Positions 43,972 to 53,376 are shown, counted from the first letter of the stretch. The stretch: DNA of 64,000 nucleotides from ASV31 sp965229765 (GCA_965229765.1 CBDDJT010000003.1:1524150-1588149), one strand, 5' to 3'. Made by a program: numbers and translations. Notes: a model not told the origin generated them from the letters alone.

Positions 43972-44618
43972 TGCTGCGCTTTCCCCTTGCCGAGGCCCCC
44001 GACGAGGCCGCCATGGAAACCGGGCGAAAGTTGTTCGCAGGTCAGGTCGATTTCGTGAAGGGCGTCGTCGCGATGAGCGGCCTGCCCCCCGCAGACCGCG
44101 CCGAGGTGTGCTTTGCCGGGCGGTCGAACGTCGGGAAATCTAGCCTTATCAACGCCCTGACAGGGCGCAAGGCACTGGCGCGCGCGTCGAACACGCCGGG
44201 CCGCACGCAGGAAATCAACTATTTCGCGCTGGGCGACGCGCACTACCTTGTCGACCTGCCGGGATATGGCTTTGCCAATGCGCCGGTCGCGGTGGTGCAG
44301 CGCTGGCAGGCGCTGATGAAATCCTACCTGTCGGGCCGGCCCACCCTGCGCCGCGCGTTCGTGCTGATTGACGCCCGCCACGGGGTCAAGCCGGTGGACG
44401 AAGAGATCATGACGCTGCTGGACAAGTCCGCCGTGACCTTTCAGGCGGTGCTGACCAAGGCCGACAAGCCCAGAAAGGGCGAGATGGACAATGTGCTGGA
44501 ACAGGTGCGCGGGGCTTTGGCGCGGCACCCGGCGGCCTTTCCAGAGCTGATGCTGACGTCCTCGGAAACGGGCGAGGGGCTGGCCACGCTGCGGTCTGAG
44601 ATTGCCGGGCTGGCCTGA
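43968..44618 (+). CDS. engB: Ribosome biogenesis GTPase EngB/YihA
   Basis: 216 residues from ATG 43968. GTPase motifs: G1 FAGRSNVGKSSLINAL, G2 region SNTPGRTQEINYF, G3 YLVDLPGYGFA, G4 LTKADKPRKGEM, G5 TSSETGEG. Essential 50S assembly factor in many bacteria. Overlaps the acetyltransferase gene by 4 bp, 67 bp before argB. Confidence 0.95.
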   Translation: MMLRFPLAEAPDEAAMETGRKLFAGQVDFVKGVVAMSGLPPADRAEVCFAGRSNVGKSSLINALTGRKALARASNTPGRTQEINYFALGDAHYLVDLPGYGFANAPVAVVQRWQALMKSYLSGRPTLRRAFVLIDARHGVKPVDEEIMTLLDKSAVTFQAVLTKADKPRKGEMDNVLEQVRGALARHPAAFPELMLTSSETGEGLATLRSEIAGLA

Positions 44619-44685
44619 CAGCGGGCTTGAGTGGCAAAGGCTTAGCGTCTATTCACCGCCGAACCCAAAGCGCCGGACCCCGCCC

Positions 44686-45534
44686 ATGAACAGAGACTGG
44701 ATCGCCACCGCCCGCACGCTCAGCCAGGCGCTGCCCTACCTGCAGCGGTATGACGGGGCGACCGTCGTCATCAAGTTTGGCGGCCACGCCATGCTGGGCG
44801 ACGAGGGGATGGAGAACTTCGCCCGCGACATCGTGCTGATGCGCCAGGTGGGCGTGAATCCGGTCGTGGTGCATGGCGGCGGGCCGATGATCAACCAGAT
44901 GCTGGCGAAACTGGGCGTCGTGTCCGAGTTCGTGGGCGGCAAGCGCGTGACGGATGCGGCCACGGTCGAGGTGGTCGAGATGGTCCTGTCGGGGCAGGTC
45001 AACAAGCAGATCGTGCAGGCCATCAATGCACAGGGCGGGCAAGCGGTGGGCCTGTCGGGCAAGGACGCCAACCTGATGGTGTGTGAGCCGGCCGATCCGG
45101 CCCTGGGTTTCGTGGGCGACCCCGTCGAGGTGAACACCGGCTTCCTGCGCAAGCTGGCCGATGCCGAGATCATACCGGTGATCGCGCCCATCGGCACCGG
45201 GCGGGCGGGCGAGACCTTCAACGTGAACGGCGACACGGCGGCGGGGGCGATTGCCGGGGCGCTCAGGGCCGACCGCCTGCTGTTGCTGACTGACGTGGAA
45301 GGCGTCAAGGACAGGGACGGAAGGCTGCTGACGAACCTGAATGCCGAGGCAATTCAAAGTCTTACAGAGGATGGTGTCATCGCTGGCGGGATGATTCCCA
45401 AGACCGAGACGGCGCTTGCGGCCATCGAGTCCGGGGTGCGCGCGGTGGTCATCCTCGACGGGCGCGCACCAAATGCCTGCCTGCTGGAGCTTTACACCGA
45501 GCATGGCGCGGGCACGCTGATCCGGGCGCTCTAG
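44686..45534 (+). CDS. argB: Acetylglutamate kinase
   Basis: 282 residues from ATG 44686. Phosphorylates N-acetylglutamate in arginine synthesis. Motifs: VIKFGGHAMLGDE, NPVVVHGGGPMINQML (substrate loop), GLSGKDANLMV, NVNGDTAAGAIAGALRADRLLLLTDVEG, and GGMIPKTETALAAIE. The N-terminal helix preceding the kinase core suggests the arginine-sensitive hexameric form. Engulfed in a tight plus-strand run with engB. Confidence 0.96.
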   Translation: MNRDWIATARTLSQALPYLQRYDGATVVIKFGGHAMLGDEGMENFARDIVLMRQVGVNPVVVHGGGPMINQMLAKLGVVSEFVGGKRVTDAATVEVVEMVLSGQVNKQIVQAINAQGGQAVGLSGKDANLMVCEPADPALGFVGDPVEVNTGFLRKLADAEIIPVIAPIGTGRAGETFNVNGDTAAGAIAGALRADRLLLLTDVEGVKDRDGRLLTNLNAEAIQSLTEDGVIAGGMIPKTETALAAIESGVRAVVILDGRAPNACLLELYTEHGAGTLIRAL

Positions 45535-45537
45535 GCA

Positions 45538-46191
45538 GTGCCGTCGCTGACCCGCATTGCAGTAGACGCGGCGGCGCAAAGCCTTGAGATCTTTGGTGCA
45601 TTCCATCCCGCGGCGGGCGATGGAGTGCCCGAGGGCACTGGCACGCTGGTGCTTTTGGGGCCGCATGAGCCGGGGTTCTGGGCGGCGTTCTCGGCCAGTG
45701 CCGAATATCTGGATGGGGCGGCGGACCCGCTGGACCGCTGGTCTGCGCGGGTGATCGGGACACTGGCGCAAGGTCTTGGGGCAACGGCGCTTTTTCCGTT
45801 TGGGGGGCCGCCGTTTCAGCCCTTTATCGGATGGGCGCTAAAATCGGGGCGGGCATGGGTTTCCCCGGTGGGTTTGCTGGTCCATGACACGGCCGGACTG
45901 ATGGTGTCCTACCGCGGGGCGCTGGCGTTCGCAGACCGCCTGAGTTTGCCGCAACCCGTTGAAAAGCCGTGCGAAACATGCGCGAGCCAGCCCTGTCTTT
46001 CGGCTTGCCCCGTCGACGCGCTGGGGCCTTCGGGCTATGATGTGCCGGCCTGCAAGGGGTATCTGGACACGGACCCCGGAGCGGGATGCCAAGAGGGCGG
46101 ATGCCTTGTGCGGCGGGCGTGCCCGGTATCGGGGCGGTATGGTCGATTGCAGGTGCAGTCGGCGTTTCACATGAGGGCCTTTCACCGATGA
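45538..46191 (+). CDS. Ferredoxin-like 4Fe-4S protein
   Basis: 217 residues, GTG start 3 bp after the argB stop. The C-terminal third holds two cysteine clusters: CETCASQPCLSACPVDAL and CQEGGCLVRRACPV, able to bind one or two [4Fe-4S] clusters. The N-terminal part (GAFHPAAGDGVPEGTGTLVLLGPHEPGFWAAFSAS) resembles the QueG-like reductase N-terminus, without its cobalamin machinery. Function unknown; a redox partner is likely. Overlaps sixA by ATGA. Confidence 0.8.
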   Translation: MPSLTRIAVDAAAQSLEIFGAFHPAAGDGVPEGTGTLVLLGPHEPGFWAAFSASAEYLDGAADPLDRWSARVIGTLAQGLGATALFPFGGPPFQPFIGWALKSGRAWVSPVGLLVHDTAGLMVSYRGALAFADRLSLPQPVEKPCETCASQPCLSACPVDALGPSGYDVPACKGYLDTDPGAGCQEGGCLVRRACPVSGRYGRLQVQSAFHMRAFHR

Positions 46192-46700
46192 CCCGAACGC
46201 TGATCCTGACCCGCCATGCCAAGTCCGATTGGGACGATCCGATGCTGGATGACCACGAAAGACCCTTGAACGGGCGCGGAAAACGGTCTGCCGATGCCAT
46301 GGGCAAGTGGTTGAACGATAACGGTTTTCGGCCAGATCTGGTGCTGTGCTCAACGGCGGTTCGGACGCGCGAGACGTGGGCGCGGATGGCGGATGTTTTC
46401 GGGTTGCCGGAGATCGCGCTGCGGCTGGAGAAGTTACTTTATCACGCGGGACCACAAGACATTCTGGACGTGCTGCGGGGCGCTGAAGGTGAGACGGTGC
46501 TGGTGCTGGGGCACAATCCGGGGATCGGGATCGCGGCGTCAAACCTGGCCGCCGAAGCGGCCAACCATATGAGATTCTTGGATTATCCGACAGCCGCAAC
46601 CACGGTTTTCCGGTTCGGTATCGACGACTGGGCCAAGGCGGACTGGCGTGGCGGCACGGTCGAGGCGTTCATGGTGCCACGCGATCTGGGGGTGGACTGA
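46188..46700 (+). CDS. sixA: SixA-type phosphohistidine phosphatase
   Basis: 170 residues from ATG 46188. Histidine phosphatase superfamily: catalytic LILTRHAKSDWDD (RHxxS), DHERPLNGRGKRSA, CSTAVRTRETWARM, and the second catalytic His in VLVLGHNPGIGIAA. SixA removes phosphate from phosphohistidine in HPt or PTS proteins; here the target is unknown. Last gene of the argB run, followed by an 11-bp tandem repeat. Confidence 0.9.
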   Translation: MTRTLILTRHAKSDWDDPMLDDHERPLNGRGKRSADAMGKWLNDNGFRPDLVLCSTAVRTRETWARMADVFGLPEIALRLEKLLYHAGPQDILDVLRGAEGETVLVLGHNPGIGIAASNLAAEAANHMRFLDYPTAATTVFRFGIDDWAKADWRGGTVEAFMVPRDLGVD

Positions 46701-46768
46701 CCCCGCCCCGCCCCGTGCGAATCACGGGTAAACACCTGAAAACCGGCGGAAACGCCATGCTGCATCGC

Positions 46769-46796
46769 GTCGGCGGAACGTCGGCATAACGTCGGC
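46769..46796 (-). repeat. 11-bp tandem repeat, site B (inverted copy of site A)
   Basis: On the minus strand: GCCGACGTTAT, GCCGACGTTCC, GCCGAC. The first 20 bases are identical to 14589-14608. Located between the convergent sixA and bztD genes. Confidence 0.7.
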
Positions 46797-46884
46797 GCGG
46801 ATGCCGCGAAACACCCCCCTACCAAAGCGGACGCCGGCAGTTTTCTGCCGGCGCTGCAAGGCCCATCGCGAGGCGCGGGCGGTA

Positions 46885-47700
46885 TCAGTGGCCAAGGATC
46901 TGGCTGAGAAACAGCTTTGTCCGGTCGGACTGGGGGTTGAGGAAGAATTCCTCTGGCTCGTTCTGTTCGACGATCTGGCCCTGGTCCATGAAGATCACCC
47001 GGTTCGCCACCTGACGGGCAAAGCCCATCTCGTGGGTCACGCAGATCATCGTCATGCCCTCTTCGGCGAGGCCGATCATGGTGTCGAGCACTTCCTTGAT
47101 CATCTCTGGGTCAAGGGCCGAGGTGGGTTCATCGAAAAGCATGATCCGCGGGTTCATGCACAGCGAGCGCGCGATGGCCACGCGCTGCTGCTGACCGCCG
47201 GACAACTGGCCGGGATACTTCAGCGCCTGTTCGGGGATCTTGACCCGTTCGAGGTAGTGCATCGCCGTCGCCTCTGCCTCTTTCTTGGGGGTCTTGCGGA
47301 CCCAGATCGGGGCGAGCGTGCAGTTTTCGAGGATCGTCAGATGCGGGAAGAGGTTGAAGTGCTGGAACACCATCCCGACCTCTGACCGGACCTTGTCGAT
47401 GTTCTTGAGATCGCTTGTCAGTTCGATGCCGTCGACGACGATCGTGCCCTTCTGGTGCTCTTCAAGACGGTTGATGCAACGGATCAGCGTGGATTTGCCG
47501 GACCCGGAGGGCCCGCAAACCACGATGCGTTCGCCGCGATAGACCGTCAGGTCGATGTCACGCAGAACGTCGAACTGCCCGAACCACTTGTTCATGCCCT
47601 CGATCTGGATGGCCACCTCGTCGGAGATCTGCATGGCGCTGCGGTTGATCTCGCGATCCGAGATGGAGGCCGTGATGGCGTCAGTTGCGGTATCGGTCAT
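46885..47700 (-). CDS. bztD: Glutamate/glutamine/aspartate/asparagine ABC transporter, ATPase
   Basis: 271 residues from ATG 47698-47700. Walker A CGPSGSGKSTLIR, Q-loop VFQHFNLFPHL, signature LSGGQQQRVAIARSL, Walker B IMLFDEPTSALDPEMI, H-loop VTHEMGFARQ. Polar-amino-acid ABC importer type, energising BztB/BztC. Last of bztABCD, 11 bp after bztC. Confidence 0.95.
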   Translation of the reverse strand: MTDTATDAITASISDREINRSAMQISDEVAIQIEGMNKWFGQFDVLRDIDLTVYRGERIVVCGPSGSGKSTLIRCINRLEEHQKGTIVVDGIELTSDLKNIDKVRSEVGMVFQHFNLFPHLTILENCTLAPIWVRKTPKKEAEATAMHYLERVKIPEQALKYPGQLSGGQQQRVAIARSLCMNPRIMLFDEPTSALDPEMIKEVLDTMIGLAEEGMTMICVTHEMGFARQVANRVIFMDQGQIVEQNEPEEFFLNPQSDRTKLFLSQILGH

Positions 47701-47711
47701 GGCGGCGCTCC

Positions 47712-49028
47712 TTAGCGGTGTCCGGTCTGAAGCTTGCGCTCCAGATACTGCGAGTACTGGCTCATGCTGAAACAGCAGATGAAGAACAGTAGGCCGATGA
47801 AGACGAAAAGCTCCCAGTAGAGACCCTGCCAGTCGGTGGTGGCGCGGATGGCGTTGGACAGCCCGATAGGATCCAGAAGGCCGATAAAGACCACCAGCGT
47901 GGTATCCTTGAAGAGCCCGATGAAGGTGTTCACGATCCCGGGGATCGAGATCTTCAGCGCCTGCGGCAGGATGATGAGCCGCATCGACTTCCAGTAGTCG
48001 AGGCCCAGCGCGTCGGCGGCCTCGTACTGGCCGCGCGGAAGGGCTGCGAGGCCGCCTCGGACCACCTCGGCGATGTAGGCCGCCGAGAAGAGCGTGACCA
48101 TAATGATGACGCGCAGCATCAGGTCGAAATTGGTGCCCGGCGGCAGGAAATAGTTGAGCAGCAGAGAGGCGGTAAAGAGCCAGACGATCAGCGGCACGCC
48201 GCGGATGATCTCGATGAAGGCCACCGACACCTTGTTGATGAGAAAGAGGTCGGATTGCCGCCCGAGCGCCAGAAGAATGCCCAGGGGCAGCGAAAGGATG
48301 ATACCCGCGATCCCGATGATGAAGGACAGGGTGAAGCCGCCGAAGTCGTCCGACGGGACAAATTCGATCCCGATCGGAATGACGGACGCCAGCGCCCCGG
48401 CCAGCGGCCCCGCGATGACAAGCCAGTAGAAGATCGGCCCGATGATCGCTGCGACAACGCCTGCCAGCGTGCCCGCTGCCTTGGACACCGCCGTGAAGAG
48501 TAAATAGCCCAGCGCGAAACCGGCGGCCACCACGATCGGCCCCCAGATGCTGCCGCCCCAAAGCAGGAAGAACATCACGAAGGGCGAGGCCAGCGAGAAC
48601 CACAGAATCTTGCGCGGCAGGCCCGAGAACAGGACCGGGGCGATGCCAGCGAGGAACACCAGGAGCGCGAGCGTCGGTCGCCAGTAGGCGTCGGACGGAT
48701 AGAATCCGAACATGAGCTGGGGCCAGCGGTCCTTTATGACCGCGAAGCAGGCGGAAGAAACGCCCTCGCCCCAGGTGGCATTGCGGATTTCGCGGCATTC
48801 GCTGAGCGAGCCGGCGTTCCATACCGTGTTCAGGAACCACGGCATCATGTGGCTGAGCACGTAGTAGATGAACGCGATGGCGAGCACCGTGAGCACGATG
48901 TTCAGCCAACCCGAAAACAGGTTCTCGCGGATCCACTTTATCGCCCCTGCCTCTGTCAGCGGGGGGTCCTGTTCGGGGATCATGGACTCGCGGACGAAGC
49001 GGACGGTATGGGCGTGTGTATCGCTCAT
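47712..49028 (-). CDS. bztC: Bzt amino-acid ABC transporter permease C
   Basis: 438 residues, larger than ordinary HisM-type permeases. Extra N-terminal helices and a periplasmic insert (NTVWNAGSLSECREIRNATW) mark the Bzt type. The C-terminal permease domain has SLPLGILLALGRQ and the EAA loop YEAADALGLDYWKSMRLIILPQALKISIPG. Forms a heterodimer with BztB. 1 bp between bztB and bztC. Confidence 0.95.
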   Translation of the reverse strand: MSDTHAHTVRFVRESMIPEQDPPLTEAGAIKWIRENLFSGWLNIVLTVLAIAFIYYVLSHMMPWFLNTVWNAGSLSECREIRNATWGEGVSSACFAVIKDRWPQLMFGFYPSDAYWRPTLALLVFLAGIAPVLFSGLPRKILWFSLASPFVMFFLLWGGSIWGPIVVAAGFALGYLLFTAVSKAAGTLAGVVAAIIGPIFYWLVIAGPLAGALASVIPIGIEFVPSDDFGGFTLSFIIGIAGIILSLPLGILLALGRQSDLFLINKVSVAFIEIIRGVPLIVWLFTASLLLNYFLPPGTNFDLMLRVIIMVTLFSAAYIAEVVRGGLAALPRGQYEAADALGLDYWKSMRLIILPQALKISIPGIVNTFIGLFKDTTLVVFIGLLDPIGLSNAIRATTDWQGLYWELFVFIGLLFFICCFSMSQYSQYLERKLQTGHR

Positions 49029-49029
49029 C

Positions 49030-50244
49030 TCAACGCTCCTTCAGCTTGATAGAGCTGTTGTAGAAGTTCATCACCGCCGCGATGACGAGGCTTGTCACGA
49101 GGTAGAATGTGCCAAGCAGCAACATGCCCTCAAGCTCTCTGCCCGTCTGGTTGATGGTGATGCCGCCCAGCGTGGAGCGCACGTCCATGTAGCCCACCGC
49201 GATGGCCAGTGACGAGTTCTTGGTCAGGTTCAGGTATTGCGAGATCAGCGGCGGGATGATGACGCGCATCGCCTGCGGCAGGATCACGAGATTCATGGTG
49301 CGCCCCGGCCGCAGCCCGAGGGCGAAGGCGGCTTCGGTCTGGCCCTTGGAAATGGCGAGGATACCGGCGCGGACGATTTCCGCGATGAAGGCGCCGGTGT
49401 ACAGGGACAGCGCCAGCCAGAGCGCGATGAGCGAGTTGCGCAGGTGCAGGCCGCCGGTGAAGTTGAAGCCGCCCAGTTCGGGGTAGTCCAGCGTCACGGG
49501 CCGACCAAGCACGAAATAGGCCAGCACCGAAGGCACGAAGAACAGGCCGAGGCCCACCCAGAAAACGGGCAGGATATCGCCCGTGGCTTCCTGGCGTTTG
49601 CGCGCGTAGCGGCGGAAGGCCCAGATGCCCGCCAGCGAGGCAAGGAAGACGATCACCAGCCCGGTGCTGCCGTCGCCCCAGACGGGATTCGGGACGTAGA
49701 CGCCGCGGTTGGTGACGGCGACGCTGTCGAACAGGATCATCTCTGCTCCGCCGCCCTCTCGGAAGGCGCGGGGCTGGGGCATGGATTCGGCCATGACCGC
49801 GAAGACCGCGATGATCCAGAGAAGCAGGGGGACGTTGCGGAAGCCCTCGACGTAGACGGCCATCAGCTTGGCCACCAGCCAGTTGTTGGACAGGCGCAGG
49901 ACACCGGCGATGATGCCCAGCACGGTGGCGAGCGCGCAGCCGAGGACCGCAACGAGAATGGTGTTGAGAATGCCGACCAGGGCCGCGCGTCCATGCGTGG
50001 CCTGGCTGTTGTATTCGATCAGGCGCTGGTTGATGTCATAGCCTGCCGGTTCGGCAAGGAAGCCAAAGTCGAAATCCTTGCCCAGCGCTTGAAGGTTCTG
50101 GACGGTGTTCGAGACCAGCCAAGAGAACATCAACACCAGAAGGATCATCGCGACCGTCTGGATCGTCAGCGAGCGATAGCGGCTGTCGTAGATCAGTTGG
50201 CTAAGTCGGAACGTATCTCGCTGTGGATCGGTCACGGATGCCAT
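49030..50244 (-). CDS. bztB: Bzt amino-acid ABC transporter permease B
   Basis: 404 residues from ATG 50242-50244. Bzt-type long permease: N-terminal helix TVAMILLVLMFSWLVSNTV, conserved LGKDFDFGFLAEPAGYDINQ, and a C-terminal EAA loop QTEAAFALGLRPGRTMNLVILPQAMRVIIPP followed by YLNLTKNSSLAIAVGYMD. Together with BztC it forms the membrane channel for acidic amino acids and their amides. The 125-bp gap to bztA contains a strong hairpin. Confidence 0.95.
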   Translation of the reverse strand: MASVTDPQRDTFRLSQLIYDSRYRSLTIQTVAMILLVLMFSWLVSNTVQNLQALGKDFDFGFLAEPAGYDINQRLIEYNSQATHGRAALVGILNTILVAVLGCALATVLGIIAGVLRLSNNWLVAKLMAVYVEGFRNVPLLLWIIAVFAVMAESMPQPRAFREGGGAEMILFDSVAVTNRGVYVPNPVWGDGSTGLVIVFLASLAGIWAFRRYARKRQEATGDILPVFWVGLGLFFVPSVLAYFVLGRPVTLDYPELGGFNFTGGLHLRNSLIALWLALSLYTGAFIAEIVRAGILAISKGQTEAAFALGLRPGRTMNLVILPQAMRVIIPPLISQYLNLTKNSSLAIAVGYMDVRSTLGGITINQTGRELEGMLLLGTFYLVTSLVIAAVMNFYNSSIKLKER

Positions 50245-50328
50245 TGGCGAAACTCCCTTAGCAACTCGGGACACTGCGGTCGGCCTGGGCCGTCGCACGG
50301 GTCAGTATCTTCTTCATGGGTCAGGAGA

Positions 50329-50356
50329 GAAGGGCGCGGCCTGTGCCGCGCCCTTC
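50329..50356 (-). terminator. Intercistronic hairpin between bztA and bztB
   Basis: 12-bp perfect stem (50329-50340 with 50345-50356) around a CTGT loop, 13 bp past the bztA stop. Probably a partial terminator or 3'-end protector that keeps the binding-protein mRNA more abundant than the permease message. Confidence 0.65.
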
Positions 50357-50369
50357 GGTGTCGGTAGTC

Positions 50370-51386
50370 TTACCGGAACGGCGGGGCGTAAAGCAGGCCG
50401 CCCTCGGTCCACTGTGCGTTCAGCCCGCGCGCCAGGCCGATCGGGGTGTTTTCACCCACGTTGCGCTCGAAGCTTTCCGAGTAGTTGCCCACGGTCGCGA
50501 TGATCCGCTCGGCCCAGTCAGCATCGAGGCCCAGCATTTCGCCGAGGTTGCCCTCGGTGCCGAGCATGCGGTTGATTTCCGGGTTGTCGGTGCCTTTGGC
50601 CAGTTCCGAAACGTTGGCCGAGGTCACGCCGTATTCTTCGGCGGCGACCATCGCGTTCAGCGACCAGCGCACCACATCGCCCCACTCGGAATCGCCATGG
50701 CGCACAAGCGGGCCAAGCGGTTCCTTGGAGATGATTTCCGGCAGGATCACGTGATCCGACGGGTTTTCGAAGGTCGCGCGCGAGGCGGCGAGGCCCGACG
50801 CGTCGGTGGTGTAGGCATCACACGCGCCGGCGTTGTACTGCTGAAGCGCTTCGGCGTTGGTCTCGATCGGGACCGGCTCGTAGCTCATGTTGTTGACGCG
50901 GAAGAAGTCGGCGAGGTTGAGCTCTGTCGTGGTGCCGGTCTGGATGCAGATCGTGGCGCCGTCGAGTTCCTTGGCCGAGGACACGCCAAGCGCCTTGGAC
51001 ACGATGAAACCCTGACCGTCGTAGTAGTTCACGCCGACGAATTCGAACTTGAGGTCAACGTCGCGGCTGAAGGTCCAGGTCGTGTTGCGCGACAGCATGT
51101 CGATCTGGCCCGAGGCCAGCGCGGTAAAGCGGGTCTGGCCGGTCAGCGGCGTGAACTCCACGGCGGTGGCATCGCCCAGAACCGCAACGGCGACAGCGCG
51201 GCACATGTCGACGTCGAAGCCGGCCCAGACGCCGTTCGCGTCAGGCGCGGCAAAACCGGTCAGGCCGGTGTTGACGCCGCACTTGAGCGTACCGCGGGTC
51301 TTGACGTCATCGAGCGTGGCAGCGCCAGCAACACCAGCCGACAGGCCGGCGAGCGTCAGTGCGCCGAGAATTACAGATTTCTTCAT
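50370..51386 (-). CDS. bztA: Bzt periplasmic amino-acid binding protein
   Basis: 338 residues from ATG 51384-51386, leader MKKSVILGALTLAGLSAGVAGA. Type II binding protein of the polar-amino-acid family: TLKCGVNTGLTGFAAPD, WAGFDVDMCRAVAVAVLGD, LTGQTRFTALASGQIDMLSRNTTWT, then LDGATICIQTGTTTELNLADFF. Two cysteine pairs (C36, C61 region; DACDAYTTD) fit the disulfides of BztA. Captures Glu, Gln, Asp and Asn. First gene of bztABCD, with a 206-bp upstream region. Confidence 0.96.
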   Translation of the reverse strand: MKKSVILGALTLAGLSAGVAGAATLDDVKTRGTLKCGVNTGLTGFAAPDANGVWAGFDVDMCRAVAVAVLGDATAVEFTPLTGQTRFTALASGQIDMLSRNTTWTFSRDVDLKFEFVGVNYYDGQGFIVSKALGVSSAKELDGATICIQTGTTTELNLADFFRVNNMSYEPVPIETNAEALQQYNAGACDAYTTDASGLAASRATFENPSDHVILPEIISKEPLGPLVRHGDSEWGDVVRWSLNAMVAAEEYGVTSANVSELAKGTDNPEINRMLGTEGNLGEMLGLDADWAERIIATVGNYSESFERNVGENTPIGLARGLNAQWTEGGLLYAPPFR

Positions 51387-51542
51387 GTTTACCTCTTCCT
51401 GGTGTACCACCCCGTGTAGGCGGTTTTCTGCCGACTCATTAGGACGGCGGCGTGCTTGAAGGTAGTTCGCCCCCTCTTGGCAAGCAACACCTTGGGCGGA
51501 TTCCCCGTCTATCGTCAAGTAAAGCATGGTCTGGGGGCGATC

Positions 51543-51570
51543 ATTATGCTTGGTTTTTGAGCAGCGTCCA
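51543..51570 (-). promoter_or_regulatory. Candidate sigma-70 promoter of bztABCD
   Basis: On the minus strand TGGACG (51570-51565) and CATAAT (51548-51543) are spaced by 16 bp, in the AT-richest part of the upstream region. It implies a leader of about 150 nt. Confidence 0.35.
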
Positions 51571-51592
51571 GAAATGCTTAACGCGCTATCCA

Positions 51593-52309
51593 TTAAGCTT
51601 TTTCAGTAACCATTGCGAAGAAATCCATCGCCATATGGAAGGCTTTGCAACGCGCCGCGGCCTGCTCGGACGCCTCTTCATCGGCGCCCCAGAGCTCTTG
51701 CTGATAGTCTTCGTCGATTCGGGAAAGCCGCCACAAGTCGTCGCAAGGCAAATGACGCTCGATCGCGGCAAGTCCCAGGACCAGCGACCCGGTCAGGCCG
51801 ATCAGATCGCTCATCGCGGTCAGCTGGAACGGAGACATGGCGTCAAGAGGCGCCCGCAGGGCGGCCAGCGCGCGTGGCGGCTGGCTGGCGGGAATGACGC
51901 CCTGCACCGGCACGAGCCGCCCGCCAAAGCGGTCGGAGGCCCAGTCAAGCAGGGGGTCCCATGCCGCTGCCTGCCGTGCGACAAGATCGGCGGGCGCGGG
52001 CGCGCGGTAACAGATCAGGTCGGTTTCGCCGTAGGCCGCCAGAAGGCCGATCACCTCGTCCCGCTGGGGCGTGACCTTGTCGAGGGCCGCGTTGGCGGCG
52101 CGCGTCACGGGCATGGTGCGCGGGTCGATCACCTTGTCCTGCGCCTGCCATTCGGCGGCGACGGCCCGGGCCGCGACGTCAGTGGGCAGCAGAAGCCTCG
52201 TCTTGGCCGGTGTGCGCACGGGGCGGCCGTCAAGGAGGACGGCAAACCCATGCTCTGCCGGTTCGACGGTGGCGGCCGTCCAGAAGCGGCGGGCCTTCCA
52301 TTCGGTCAT
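51593..52309 (-). CDS. ATP12-family F1-ATPase assembly chaperone
   Basis: 238 residues. ATP12 landmarks: RRFWTAATVEPAEHGFAVLLDGRPVRTPAK, AVAAEWQAQDKVIDPRTMPVTRAANAALD, AAYGETDLICYRA, and LVARQAAAWDPLLDW. It helps F1 alpha subunit folding in mitochondria and alphaproteobacteria. Its start overlaps the pseudouridine synthase stop by 4 bp; it ends 206 bp from bztA. Confidence 0.92.
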   Translation of the reverse strand: MTEWKARRFWTAATVEPAEHGFAVLLDGRPVRTPAKTRLLLPTDVAARAVAAEWQAQDKVIDPRTMPVTRAANAALDKVTPQRDEVIGLLAAYGETDLICYRAPAPADLVARQAAAWDPLLDWASDRFGGRLVPVQGVIPASQPPRALAALRAPLDAMSPFQLTAMSDLIGLTGSLVLGLAAIERHLPCDDLWRLSRIDEDYQQELWGADEEASEQAAARCKAFHMAMDFFAMVTEKA

Positions 52310-53376
52310 TCGAGATCCTCGAAAGGGTCCGCGGGCACGTCCGTGGCGCGCCAGTCGAAGGCGCCCCAGGTGCGGGCCATGTGGTCGGGCAGCGGTGCCT
52401 CGAAACGCATCGGCTGGCCGGTGACGGGATGTGTCAGCGACAGGTAACGCGCGTGCAGGTGCAGTTTGCGGCTGATCTCTCCGCCCAGCTGCGCGCCCCA
52501 GCCGTCGCCAAGGTTTTCCTGACCCGAGCCACCGTACTTGCCGTCACCGATGATCGGGTGCCCGATCTCTGCCATGTGGGCGCGCAATTGGTGGGTCCGC
52601 CCCGTGACGGGCACCAGCGCGACCCAGGCGGCGCGCTTGGCCAGCGACGTCAGCACGGCATAGTCGCTGACCGCACGCTTGGCGCCGGGGGTGGAATCGA
52701 CCTGCCCGGGGTGGACGCAGTGCATCTTTTCGCCCTCGCCCTTGTGGCCGTGGCCGGGCGCCTTCACGAGGCCGAAACGGATCGTGCCCATGGCGGGCTG
52801 CGGCACGCCGGCGACAGCGGCCCAATAGATCTTGCGTGTGTCGCGGGCGCGGAAGGCGGCGGTCAGGCCACGGGCGGCGGTGGCGCTGCGGGCAAGCAGC
52901 AGAAGGCCAGAGGTGTCCTTGTCCAGCCGATGGACGAGGCGGGGCTTGTCCGGGCGGCCATCGCGCAGCGCCTCGGCCAGCCCGTCGACGTGGCGCGTCT
53001 GGCCGCTGCCGCCTTGCGTGGCGAGGCCCGGCGGCTTGTTCAGGACGATCATGTGGTCGTCGCGGTAAAGGACGGCGGCGCGGATCATCGCGGCGTCCGC
53101 GTCAGTGATGCGGGACGCGGCGGGGGCCGGCCCGCCGGGGGTGGCGCCGCGCACGGCATCGGGGCCGGCGGCGGGCAGCGGCGGGATGCGAACCGACTGG
53201 CCGGCGGCAAGGCGGGTGGCCGGTTTCACCCGGCCGCCATCGACCCGGATTTCGCCTTTGCGGCACATCTTTTCGATGCGGCCCTGTGTGACCTGCGGAA
53301 AGCGGCGGCGCAACCAGCGGTCAAGCCTTTGGTCACCTTCGTCGGCGGCGACGGCAAGGGTCTGGACGCCGGTCAT
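52306..53376 (-). CDS. RluA-family 23S rRNA pseudouridine synthase (RluC-like)
   Basis: 356 residues. An N-terminal S4 RNA-binding domain (QRLDRWLRRRFPQVTQGRIEKMCRKGEIRV) and a catalytic domain with the invariant Asp in PRLVHRLDKDTSGLLLLAR. Also VPVTGRTHQLRAHMAEIGHPIIGD, the family's C-terminal block. A Pro/Ala-rich insertion separates the domains. Probably RluC-type by domain layout; the exact uridines cannot be told. Overlaps crcB by 4 bp. Confidence 0.9.
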   Translation of the reverse strand: MTGVQTLAVAADEGDQRLDRWLRRRFPQVTQGRIEKMCRKGEIRVDGGRVKPATRLAAGQSVRIPPLPAAGPDAVRGATPGGPAPAASRITDADAAMIRAAVLYRDDHMIVLNKPPGLATQGGSGQTRHVDGLAEALRDGRPDKPRLVHRLDKDTSGLLLLARSATAARGLTAAFRARDTRKIYWAAVAGVPQPAMGTIRFGLVKAPGHGHKGEGEKMHCVHPGQVDSTPGAKRAVSDYAVLTSLAKRAAWVALVPVTGRTHQLRAHMAEIGHPIIGDGKYGGSGQENLGDGWGAQLGGEISRKLHLHARYLSLTHPVTGQPMRFEAPLPDHMARTWGAFDWRATDVPADPFEDLE

